A stretch of 8,416 nucleotides of DNA from QHWF01 sp036848175 (lineage in GTDB: Bacteria; Acidobacteriota; Vicinamibacteria; Vicinamibacterales; CAVVIG01). A program made the translations under genes and the position numbers. The DNA lies in NCBI GenBank assembly GCA_036848175.1, contig DAIUKO010000335.1, positions 1-8,416 on the forward strand, written 5' to 3'. Below, piece by piece: positions 1 to 5,430 of the stretch. Below the pieces are notes generated by a model, which did no database searches, was not told where the DNA came from, and worked only from the letters and a program-made list of their open reading frames with translations. How positions within the stretch are numbered: position 1 is the stretch's first letter; each line of letters opens with the position of its first letter.

Positions 1-1
1 C

Positions 2-70
2 GACTTCGGCCGGATCACCGGCGCGAGCGGCGCGCGCGTGCTCCAGTTCGGCGGAAGATTGACGTTCTGA
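2..70 (+). CDS. C-terminal end of a probable TonB-dependent receptor (partial)
   Basis: Only the last 22 codons and the TGA stop are visible, in frame 2. The peptide begins Asp-Phe-Gly-Arg-Ile-Thr, has Gly-Ala-Arg-Val-Leu-Gln-Phe in the middle and ends Arg-Leu-Thr-Phe. This closely resembles the final beta-strand of Oar/SusC-like TonB-dependent outer-membrane receptors, which end in an aromatic residue recognised by the BAM machinery and often carry a 'FGRIT...R.xQFxxRxxF' tail. From family knowledge it would be an outer-membrane barrel for uptake of large substrates; the substrate cannot be judged. The call rests on a very short fragment. Confidence 0.6.
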   Translation, partial: DFGRITGASGARVLQFGGRLTF

Positions 71-81
71 CGGTTCGTTCA

Positions 82-229
82 TTCGGTCGAACGGTCTTCA
101 CTGCGACGAGCAGGCCACGAAGAGACGTGGTCCGACAGGCTCACCATGAGCGCTCACCCTGAGCTTGTCGAAGGGCGTGCTTTCGTCTCTTCGTGGCTCG
201 CTTTGTCGAGTGAAGGTCGTCCGACTGTA
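82..229. repeat. Long imperfect inverted repeat with dispersed 'CCCTGAGCTTGTCGAAGGG' core
   Basis: The arms 114-127 and 184-197 are perfect 14-bp inverted copies. Pairing continues outward with mismatches and G-U pairs to about 84/227, so the stem is about 44 positions long. The loop holds the palindrome TGAGCGCTCA (147-156) and the core CCCTGAGCTTGTCGAAGGG (158-176). From memory that core is very common in intergenic DNA of unrelated bacteria and gives the familiar spurious peptides HPELVEGR and LRQAQGER. It lies between two convergent genes, so its transcripts could fold into a bidirectional terminator or mRNA end. It encodes no transposase and is probably a non-autonomous REP/MITE-like repeat. 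Confidence 0.7.
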
Positions 230-247
230 CTTGCACGTCGCGCGAGT

Positions 248-1051
248 CTACTGCTTCAACTCCGCCGGCCCGATTTCCGCCATCCGCTGTTTCATCGACG
301 TGATCACCAACTCGTACGCCTCCGGACGGATGCTCACGTCTCCCGAAAACGGATACTGCATCGCGTCGACGAGCAGGATGCTGAACGTCACCAGGCTGGT
401 GATGACACCGATGACCGCATACTGCACCCACGCGTGACGCGTGCCGAACACGAGCATGAACATCACCGTCACCACTCCGCCTGCTAACAGCAGGGTCCAC
501 ATCAGCGGTGGCAGTTCCGACTGCGCGGCCAGCAGCCGCCGTCGGCGGAGCAGACTCAGATCGTTGAGACGGCGAATCGTCTCCTGATAAAAGGCGGTCT
601 GAACGGCGTTGCCGCCGTCGAGCTGCACGGCGTAGTAGCGGCGCCACAGGTCTTCGTAGATCGCGTTGGTCCGCGCCGCCGCTCCATGCTCGCGCGCCAT
701 CGCCGGCCACTCGTCGTGCACGACGCTGTCCGCGTACTCGAGAAGCTGCCGCTGAATCGCGGCTCGATGTTCGCCCGGCATGGCTTGCGCATCGCGCCAC
801 AGCGTGCTCAGATGCGTCGCCTCCGCAGTCACGACCTCCTCGGCAGCCGAGAACTGTTCCCAGACCGCAATGATCGTGAACGCCAGATACACGCCGTAGA
901 CGAGGCCGATCATCGAATACATGAAGCCGGCGAACTCGTTGTTCGCCTGCAGGACGCTGTACTCCCACCGCCGCCGAATCAGGCGGGTCAGCAGCAGCAT
1001 CAAGATGACGCTCGCGGCCACCGTCAGAAGCCGCAGGGGCATCGAAGTCAC
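248..1051 (-). CDS. DUF4239-family integral membrane protein
   Basis: This 267-residue protein matches the DUF4239 (bestrophin-like domain) pattern in length and layout. There are two N-terminal hydrophobic segments (about residues 6-25 and 42-64), a long polar and probably helical middle (about 65-178) rich in Arg/Glu/Ala, then two C-terminal segments (about 181-203 and 208-231). The Gln-Ala-Asn-Asn-Glu-Phe-Ala-Gly stretch (35-42) just before the second segment is typical of the family. The function of DUF4239 proteins is not established. The start is GTG, chosen because AGGAGA lies 7 nt upstream; an in-frame ATG three codons later would be poorly spaced. It is the last gene of the minus-strand operon, 26 bp after the preceding stop. 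Confidence 0.85.
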   Translation of the reverse strand: MTSMPLRLLTVAASVILMLLLTRLIRRRWEYSVLQANNEFAGFMYSMIGLVYGVYLAFTIIAVWEQFSAAEEVVTAEATHLSTLWRDAQAMPGEHRAAIQRQLLEYADSVVHDEWPAMAREHGAAARTNAIYEDLWRRYYAVQLDGGNAVQTAFYQETIRRLNDLSLLRRRRLLAAQSELPPLMWTLLLAGGVVTVMFMLVFGTRHAWVQYAVIGVITSLVTFSILLVDAMQYPFSGDVSIRPEAYELVITSMKQRMAEIGPAELKQ

Positions 1052-1058
1052 AAGTTAC

Positions 1059-1064
1059 TCTCCT
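1059..1064 (-). promoter_or_regulatory. Ribosome binding site of the DUF4239 gene
   Basis: AGGAGA on the minus strand ends 7 nt before the GTG at 1051-1049. It favours GTG over the ATG at 1042-1040. Confidence 0.7.
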
Positions 1065-1077
1065 GCGAAGATACCAC

Positions 1078-1527
1078 CTACTGATCCAATTGAATCTCTC
1101 CGGTCATCACTCCGAGAATGAAGACACCGACCGCGGTCCGGTTGACGTGCAGATCGACGCGCCGGAAGCGGCGGCTCGTCGCCCGGCGCGGCAGCGGAAG
1201 CACGGTGCGGACCCATGCGTCGGGCCGAGGGAGCTCGATGGTGGCGAGCCATCGATCGTCGACCGACACGGTCACCGCGACCGGCCGTCCATTCGATCCT
1301 GGAAACACCGCGCGCAGCGGCAACATCATCGCCGTGGCCGCGCTCGGCACGAAAAAACTCGCCCGCCCCGTCGTCCACCGAAAACGCGTGCCCGGGGGAT
1401 CTTCCTCCCAACCGCGCATGCCGGAGGTGATCCGACCGGCCCACGGCGGATCGCGGAGGTAGCCGAGCGCCAGGACGAGCAGGACGCATGCAATGCCGGC
1501 GGAGATCCGCGTCCGCGACAGGGTCAT
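1078..1527 (-). CDS. Small single-span membrane-anchored protein of unknown function
   Basis: 149 residues. The N-terminus is short and basic and is followed by one hydrophobic segment (about residues 9-24, Ile-Ala-Cys-Val-Leu-Leu-Val-Leu), either a signal anchor or an uncleaved signal. The rest is predicted soluble and beta-rich: alternating hydrophobic residues, a Trp-Thr-Thr-Gly-Arg-Ala stretch near 51-56, and Val-Ser-Val-Asp-Asp-Arg-Trp-Leu-Ala-Thr-Ile near 87-97. This suggests a small extracytoplasmic beta-sandwich. I do not recognise the family. The start ATG overlaps the TGA stop of the upstream membrane protein (ATGA), so it is probably translationally coupled, and no separate Shine-Dalgarno is seen. 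The longer ORF in this frame extending to 2244 is a shadow of the upstream gene. Confidence 0.75.
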   Translation of the reverse strand: MTLSRTRISAGIACVLLVLALGYLRDPPWAGRITSGMRGWEEDPPGTRFRWTTGRASFFVPSAATAMMLPLRAVFPGSNGRPVAVTVSVDDRWLATIELPRPDAWVRTVLPLPRRATSRRFRRVDLHVNRTAVGVFILGVMTGEIQLDQ

Positions 1528-2840
1528 GGATGGAACCGCAGAAAAAGCGAGCGGTACTGATCCCAGGTGATGTCTCTCACGGGCCAGACACGGTGCCAGT
1601 ACTGGAGCATCTGGATCACCGACAGCGTGACCGCCAGCGCGGTCGCGATGCAGACGCCGGGAACGAGCCGTGGGTGTTCCTTCGTCCACGCCAAGAACGC
1701 CGCGAGAAACACCGCCATCAGACCGAGGCTGTCGACGAACGCGCGGTGCCCGTAGCTGGCCCCATACTGCCACTCCGTCCAACTGGCGATGACCCATGCG
1801 TTGACGATGAGAACCGCAGCGGACGGGATGAGCACCTCCCGCGCCCAGCCGCGCGCGACGACCAGGCCGGCAACCGACAGCAGCAGCACCGGCGACCAGA
1901 AAAAGAGTCCACGCTCGGTGCTGACCAGCGCCCCGGCGAGATGCGGCGTCGCGAATGTGAACCCCAGACCATGGATCGCATAGGGATTCACGATCCACTG
2001 ACCCGTCACCCACTTGTAGTAGGCGAGCTGCGGCGCCACGAGCACCGCTGTGACGAGCGCGATCGTCGACACGGCAATCCGTCTCTCCCACAGCTCGCGG
2101 ATGCGGTCGCCGACGCGAGACCACGACGTCAATCGCCAGAACGGAATCAGCACAAGGAACAACGCGTTGGTGTGCCGCGTCAGGACGATCAGCGCACCGA
2201 CCACGCCCAGCGCGAGCGCGTGCCAGGCGCGCGGCTGCTGCCACCAGACGTCGGTCAGCTCGATCAGCGCGCAGATCGACGCGAATGAAAACGCGTGGCT
2301 GAACGTGCCGTCATAGACGGCGTAATGAAAGAGATTCGTGCCCCATGTGATCGCCACGAGCGTCCACAGCGTCACGTCGGGACTGAAATGGCGCGACAGC
2401 GTGCGCCGCAGCAGCGCGAGGCCGGCGAGAAAGTACGCGAGTCCGGCGAGCGCAGCCGCGTGTTGATAGTAGAGCGAGAAGCCGTCGCGCGGCAGGTTCG
2501 ACCAGCGCGTCAGAAGATCGGCAACGACGACGAAAGGCAGCATCAGCACGGCGACGCCGACAGGAAGACGGTTCATCCACCGGTTCGTGCCTGGCCAGCG
2601 AACGATTCCCGAGAACTGCGGATACGCACCGCCGTTCCAGTCCTGTGCGAGCGCTTCGAGCGTGACGTCGTGATAGATGATCCAGGAGGGCGCGTAGAGA
2701 TAGTAGTTGTAGCCGTCCGAGCGGATCGGCTCGTCGGCTGACGGCCGCGTGAACAACCAGAGATATCCCGCGAGTCCCAGCGCACCGGCGAGCGCGACAA
2801 ACCAGCGGACACTCCAGTCGATCGCCCCCCTCAGCGGCAT
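1524..2840 (-). CDS. Polytopic GT-C-like membrane protein (glycosyltransferase family 39-like)
   Basis: 438 residues with about nine to ten hydrophobic segments. After the first segment (about 12-30) comes a periplasm-side loop with Asp42-Gly43-Tyr44 and Tyr46-Tyr47, then Tyr-His-Asp (56-58). An early acidic loop with an 'SDxxxYY' pattern is characteristic of GT-C transferases that use polyprenyl-phosphate sugars (GT39/GT83/GT87 types). The remaining length alternates membrane spans with short loops, including Thr-Arg-His-Thr-Asn near the middle. It probably transfers a sugar or similar group to an envelope acceptor; donor and acceptor cannot be told. The ATG start is 7 nt after the upstream methyltransferase stop, with no good Shine-Dalgarno, so coupling is likely. 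A non-catalytic relative is possible. Confidence 0.75.
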   Translation of the reverse strand: MPLRGAIDWSVRWFVALAGALGLAGYLWLFTRPSADEPIRSDGYNYYLYAPSWIIYHDVTLEALAQDWNGGAYPQFSGIVRWPGTNRWMNRLPVGVAVLMLPFVVVADLLTRWSNLPRDGFSLYYQHAAALAGLAYFLAGLALLRRTLSRHFSPDVTLWTLVAITWGTNLFHYAVYDGTFSHAFSFASICALIELTDVWWQQPRAWHALALGVVGALIVLTRHTNALFLVLIPFWRLTSWSRVGDRIRELWERRIAVSTIALVTAVLVAPQLAYYKWVTGQWIVNPYAIHGLGFTFATPHLAGALVSTERGLFFWSPVLLLSVAGLVVARGWAREVLIPSAAVLIVNAWVIASWTEWQYGASYGHRAFVDSLGLMAVFLAAFLAWTKEHPRLVPGVCIATALAVTLSVIQMLQYWHRVWPVRDITWDQYRSLFLRFHP

Positions 2841-2847
2841 GCGGCGG

Positions 2848-3582
2848 CTACGCTACCACAGCCGCTCCCCGCGCCGACCGCGGCGTGAGTGGGCGCAGTG
2901 TCGTGAGGTGCACCTCTTCGCGAATGCGGGGTCGAACGCCGGATGCACTGCGGAGAACTTCGCGTGTTCGCTCGACCGTCTCGTCGCCGATGCGCGCGTT
3001 TCTCCAGTTCTCGACGACGTGATCGCGGAGCTCTTCGATGGTGTCGCCGTAGGTGTAGAAGCTGAACACGACCGTCCGGTCAACGGCAAAGAGAACTTCC
3101 TCGATCACCGCGGCCAGCGCGACGCCCGCGGCCGCGTGGCGAAGCGGCGCGTCATCGGCGTCGACATGGCCAGTGCGGCAGCCGGCCACCTCCACGGAGG
3201 CAGGCGCCGCTGATGGATGGAGATCGACGACCGAGCCGGCCGGGTTCACCATCCGATGCGCGCGTCGCAGGGCATCGACCATGCCCTCTGCAGGCAGTCA
3301 TCACAAGGACCATGCAAACAGGACGATGTCGATGCTCGCAGGCGGCAGCCTCAACTCCTCGAAACCGATCGCGCGCGCGTCCACCTTCGGCAGCACCATC
3401 GCCAACGCCGAGATCGCGTCGGCGTCCGGATCGATCGCGACGACTGACGCGGCGTCATGCGCGTAGCGTTCGGTCAAGCGGCCATCGCCGCAGCCGATTT
3501 CGAGAACTCGACGGGATGCGAACGAGACCATCGCCTCAAGCGCGGCGACTTCGTGGCCTTCAGGGTCTTCATCGATCGCCAT
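2848..3582 (-). CDS. SAM-dependent class I methyltransferase, probable selenoprotein with two adjacent in-frame UGA codons (Sec94-Sec95)
   Basis: Reading through two UGA codons gives a 244-residue class I methyltransferase. Motif I is Val-Leu-Glu-Ile-Gly-Cys-Gly-Asp-Gly (26-34) for SAM binding. The acidic residue after the second strand is Asp51 in Ala-Ile-Asp-Pro-Asp, and strand 4 is Ile-Asp-Ile-Val-Leu-Phe-Ala-Trp-Ser-Leu (84-93). Codons 94 and 95 are TGA TGA (3303-3298), followed in frame by Leu-Pro-Ala-Glu-Gly-Met, the helix Val-Asp-Ala-Leu-Arg-Arg-Ala-His-Arg and the 'MVNPAGSVVDLHP' strand typical after strand 4. The frame then runs to a TAG at 2850-2848. No other lesion or frameshift is seen. 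GAAGG lies 5 nt before the ATG. A SECIS-like hairpin follows the second UGA. From memory, relatives often have Cys in this Trp-Ser-Leu context, which would suit Sec; this needs an alignment. Alternatives are a pseudogene, or two split ORFs with restart at the ATG at 3282. It leads the operon; the acceptor substrate is unknown. Confidence 0.75.
3269..3287 (-). promoter_or_regulatory. Candidate bacterial SECIS element (bSECIS) hairpin
   Basis: In the mRNA, AGGGCAU pairs perfectly with AUGCCCU (7 bp) and closes a 5-nt loop GGUCG. After a 2-nt bulge (AG) on the 5' side, UGC/GCG adds 3 more pairs. The loop starts 17 nt after the second UGA and 20 nt after the first. Bacterial SECIS elements lie immediately downstream of the UGA, with a short stem, a small apical loop and G at its first positions. 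The E. coli fdhF element carries GGUCU in its loop at nearly the same distance (from memory). If real, it would bind SelB carrying Sec-tRNA(Sec). The hairpin also encodes protein (Glu-Gly-Met-Val-Asp-Ala-Leu), as is normal for bSECIS. Confidence 0.65.
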
Positions 3583-3587
3583 GTCTG

Positions 3588-3592
3588 CCTTC
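3588..3592 (-). promoter_or_regulatory. Ribosome binding site of the methyltransferase gene
   Basis: GAAGG on the minus strand ends 5 nt before the ATG at 3582. The operon promoter should lie in the 112-bp divergent gap up to the DinB gene (3583-3694), but I see no convincing -35/-10 pair there on either strand. Confidence 0.5.
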
Positions 3593-3694
3593 GTTCAGCA
3601 TCAACAGTACCAGGCGTTAGCGTACACCCGCCTGAAGCAGTCCTTTCGCATACTGGCCTGCTGCGGCCGGGATCCGTTTGATATGACAGTCAGC

Positions 3695-4255
3695 ATGACC
3701 ACACAGACCGATCGCACGCGCCGTCCGTTCGTGATGAACGAGGCCGTCGCGATTCTGACGCGGACGCCGGCGACGCTCGACGCTTTGCTGCGCGGGCTCC
3801 CGGATGGCTGGGTCGCCGCGCACGAAGGCGGCGACACATGGAGTCCTTTCGATGTCATCGGACACCTCATCCACGGCGAACGCACCGACTGGGTGCCGCG
3901 CGCCAGGATCATCATGCAGCAAGGGGAGAGGCGCCCGTTCGACAAGTTCAATCGCGTAGCGCAGTTCGCCGAGTCGAAGGGCCGTGCGCTGGCGAGCCTG
4001 CTCGACGAGTTCGCGGCGCTGCGCCGTGAAAATCTTCGTGAGCTGGAGGCGCTTCGTCTCACCGATGCCGATCTCGATCGACGCGGCCGGCATCCCGAGC
4101 TCGGCGTCGTGACGCTGCGCCAGCTTCTCGCGACCTGGGTGGCACACGACCTCGATCATGTCATGCAGATCTCGCGGGTGCTGGCGAAGCAGTACTCGGA
4201 CGAGGTCGGTCCGTGGCGCGCTTATCTCCGGATCATCAGCGGCACACAGGGCTGA
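3695..4255 (+). CDS. DinB superfamily protein (putative metal-dependent hydrolase or thiol transferase fold)
   Basis: 186 residues from the chosen start, a typical DinB/YfiT-like four-helix-bundle length. The metal-binding histidines are recognisable: Gly-His-Leu-Ile-His (His57/His60) in the second helix and His151-Asp-Leu-Asp-His155 near the C-terminus. Trp49-Ser-Pro-Phe-Asp-Val-Ile-Gly-His precedes the first site, and Leu-Arg-Gln-Leu-Leu-Ala-Thr-Trp-Val-Ala-His leads into the second, both usual for the group. The biochemical role is not established; relatives include bacillithiol and mycothiol transferases. In-frame ATGs at 3683 and 3734 and an open frame back to 3581 make the start uncertain. 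I prefer 3695 because the peptide Met-Thr-Thr-Gln-Thr-Asp leads straight into the conserved Arg-Pro-Phe-Val-Met-Asn-Glu. It is a single gene, divergent from the methyltransferase operon. Confidence 0.85.
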   Translation: MTTQTDRTRRPFVMNEAVAILTRTPATLDALLRGLPDGWVAAHEGGDTWSPFDVIGHLIHGERTDWVPRARIIMQQGERRPFDKFNRVAQFAESKGRALASLLDEFAALRRENLRELEALRLTDADLDRRGRHPELGVVTLRQLLATWVAHDLDHVMQISRVLAKQYSDEVGPWRAYLRIISGTQG

Positions 4256-4298
4256 CCCGGGCGCGACGGCCGAAAAGCCGATAGACTTCGCCACGCTG

Positions 4299-4460
4299 AT
4301 GCGCAAGACGCTGGTCGCGGCGATCCTTGCCGGCGCCGGAACGTTCGGCGCCGGAACGAAATTCGAATGGTGCGGAAAGAGTTGCTACTGCGGCCCGCCG
4401 ACGAATACACCGGGGCCCGCCGCGCCGCCGCCCCAGCGCGAACCTGCCGGTACTCCGTAG
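4299..4460 (+). CDS. Doubtful 53-residue ORF, antisense to the lipoprotein-like gene
   Basis: It starts Met-Arg-Lys-Thr-Leu-Val-Ala-Ala-Ile-Leu, resembling a signal peptide, then has Cys-Gly-Lys-Ser-Cys-Tyr-Cys and a Pro-rich tail, ending at TAG. No Shine-Dalgarno precedes it. A strong hairpin (4330-4354) lies inside it, and its 3' half is antisense to the better supported minus-strand gene. Listed as a low-confidence alternative. Confidence 0.2.
   Translation: MRKTLVAAILAGAGTFGAGTKFEWCGKSCYCGPPTNTPGPAAPPPQREPAGTP
4330..4354. terminator. Strong GC stem-loop between convergent genes, possible bidirectional terminator
   Basis: CCGGCGCCG (4330-4338) and CGGCGCCGG (4346-4354) form a perfect 9-bp stem with a 7-nt loop, GAACGTT. 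The arms are also part of a tandem direct repeat of CGGCGCCGGAACG (4331-4343 and 4346-4358). It sits between the DinB stop (4255) and the lipoprotein-like stop (4385). No T-tract follows on either side, so it is not a canonical intrinsic terminator. Confidence 0.35.
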
Positions 4461-4549
4461 CCGAAGCCGGCGTCGTTGTCGCAGCTCGAGGACGCGATCG
4501 CCGCGGCGAGCATCAGCGCGAGGATCAGCACGCGTGGAATGATCATCAT
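4385..4549 (-). CDS. Small glycine-rich lipoprotein-like protein
   Basis: 54 residues: Met-Met-Ile-Ile-Pro-Arg, then a hydrophobic stretch (about 7-19, Val-Leu-Ile-Leu-Ala-Leu-Met-Leu-Ala), then Ser-Ser-Ser-Cys at about 21-24 followed by Asp-Asn-Asp. This looks like a lipoprotein signal with Cys24 as the lipidated residue, but Ser rather than Leu at -3 makes the lipobox imperfect. The mature part is about 30 residues, rich in Gly, with Gly-Phe-Gly-Tyr-Gly and Arg-Trp-Gly-Gly-Gly, ending Gly-Gly-Pro-Gln. Function unknown. It starts 8 nt after the stop of the VOC gene and is the last gene of the molybdenum hydroxylase operon. Short Cys-Asp-rich, Gly-Tyr-rich secreted peptides of this form are familiar to me from acidobacterial genomes. 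Too short for confident family assignment. Confidence 0.55.
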   Translation of the reverse strand: MMIIPRVLILALMLAAAIASSSCDNDAGFGYGVPAGSRWGGGAAGPGVFVGGPQ

Positions 4550-4557
4550 CGTCGGGC

Positions 4558-5430
4558 TCAAAACGGATACTTCTGCAGCGCGAGCGGCGCGCCGCCCGGA
4601 TCGGCGATGACGACCAGCGAACCGTTCCGCCGCTCGGGCGCCGCCGGCAGGATGACGCGACCACCCAGACCGCTGACGCGTGCGGCGAGCGCCGACGGAT
4701 CGTTGATCAGCACGTAGGGCAGCCAGTTGGGCTCGACGCCGGTGCTCGTCGCCGGTAGTTGAAAGAGGCCGGCGCGCGCGCGGGTCTTGCGCAGCACGTG
4801 GTATTCGATGCCGAGGCGTGAATCGGTGATCGACGACTCGTATCCGGCGAGGCTCTTGTAGAAGGTCAGCGCCTGAGCGGCGTCTCGCGCGAGATACTCC
4901 TGCCAGAAAAACTGGTTCGGCGCCGGCGTCGCCGGGTCAGGGACATCGCGGCGAAGCTGTGCGAGTCCGAGCGGAGCGCCCTGCGGGTCGGCGACGACGC
5001 TGACGCGCGCGCTCGGCAGATCGCGAGGTTCGATGAAGATCTTGCCGCCGTCCGCCCGCACCTGCGCGACGGTCTTGTCGACGTCCGCGACCGCCAGGTA
5101 ACTCAGCCACTGCGGTCCGGCGTCGGCATTCGCGCTGACGTCGACGATGCCGGCAACGAGAGTTGATCCGGATTTCGCGAGCACGTAAGGACGGCCGCCC
5201 CGTTTGGTGTCCTCGAAGCGCCAGCCGAACAGATCGCCGTAGAAACGCTTCGCGGCGCCCACGTCCTTCGTCATCAGGTCGCGCCAGACGAAACGGCCCG
5301 CGTCCGCAGGACCGGCGGCCGCGGCGGGCGCCGGCCGATTGGCCACGCCGAACGCGCACGCCAGAACGAGCGCCGCGCCGATCGACGTCGTGGTGAAGAG
5401 TCGACGACGACTCACGACGCGCGAAGGCAT
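4558..5430 (-). CDS. Exported protein with two VOC (glyoxalase/bleomycin-resistance-like) domains
   Basis: 290 residues. The N-terminus has Ser7-Arg-Arg-Arg-Leu-Phe12, fitting a twin-arginine motif, then a hydrophobic stretch (13-30) and an Ala/Pro-rich linker to about 43. Cys25 in Val-Leu-Ala-Cys could be a lipidation site. VOC domain 1 spans about 46-158 (Phe-Val-Trp-Arg-Asp-Leu-Met-Thr, Arg-Phe-Tyr-Gly-Asp-Leu-Phe-Gly-Trp, ending Ala-Asp-Pro-Gln-Gly-Ala). Domain 2 spans about 173-288 (Phe-Phe-Trp-Gln-Glu-Tyr, Thr-Phe-Tyr-Lys-Ser-Leu-Ala-Gly, ending Ala-Asp-Pro-Gly-Gly-Ala). It resembles COG3324-type VOC proteins; the reaction is unknown. The ATG overlaps the TGA of the FAD subunit by one base (TGATG), so it is coupled to it. 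The open frame extending upstream to 5763 is a shadow. Export would place it with a periplasmic Pao-type enzyme. Confidence 0.85.
   Translation of the reverse strand: MPSRVVSRRRLFTTTSIGAALVLACAFGVANRPAPAAAAGPADAGRFVWRDLMTKDVGAAKRFYGDLFGWRFEDTKRGGRPYVLAKSGSTLVAGIVDVSANADAGPQWLSYLAVADVDKTVAQVRADGGKIFIEPRDLPSARVSVVADPQGAPLGLAQLRRDVPDPATPAPNQFFWQEYLARDAAQALTFYKSLAGYESSITDSRLGIEYHVLRKTRARAGLFQLPATSTGVEPNWLPYVLINDPSALAARVSGLGGRVILPAAPERRNGSLVVIADPGGAPLALQKYPF

Noticed and set aside
141..968. 275-codon minus-strand ORF antisense-shifted over the DUF4239 gene
   Set aside because: Arg/Ala/Ser-rich low-complexity shadow of the DUF4239 gene in another frame. Its tail is only the translation of the dispersed repeat.
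1488..2288. 266-codon plus-strand ORF opposite the GT-C-like gene
   Set aside because: Composition is Arg/Asp/Gln/His-rich as expected of an antisense frame in GC-rich DNA, while the minus-strand frame shows coherent transmembrane segments.
2848..3582. Genome-wide UGA reassignment (alternative genetic code) to explain the tandem TGAs
   Set aside because: Several adjacent genes (GT-C-like protein, VOC protein, FAD subunit, molybdopterin subunit, DinB) end in TGA at sensible family lengths, often overlapping the next start.
3213..3620. Plus-strand ORFs across the methyltransferase region as the real genes
   Set aside because: They are rich in Arg/Ser/Pro with no domain pattern. The minus-strand frame has clear methyltransferase motifs on both sides of the TGAs.
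3581..3694. DinB gene starting at 3581
   Set aside because: The extra 38 residues have no DinB character and would overlap the methyltransferase start region. Later ATGs fit the family better.
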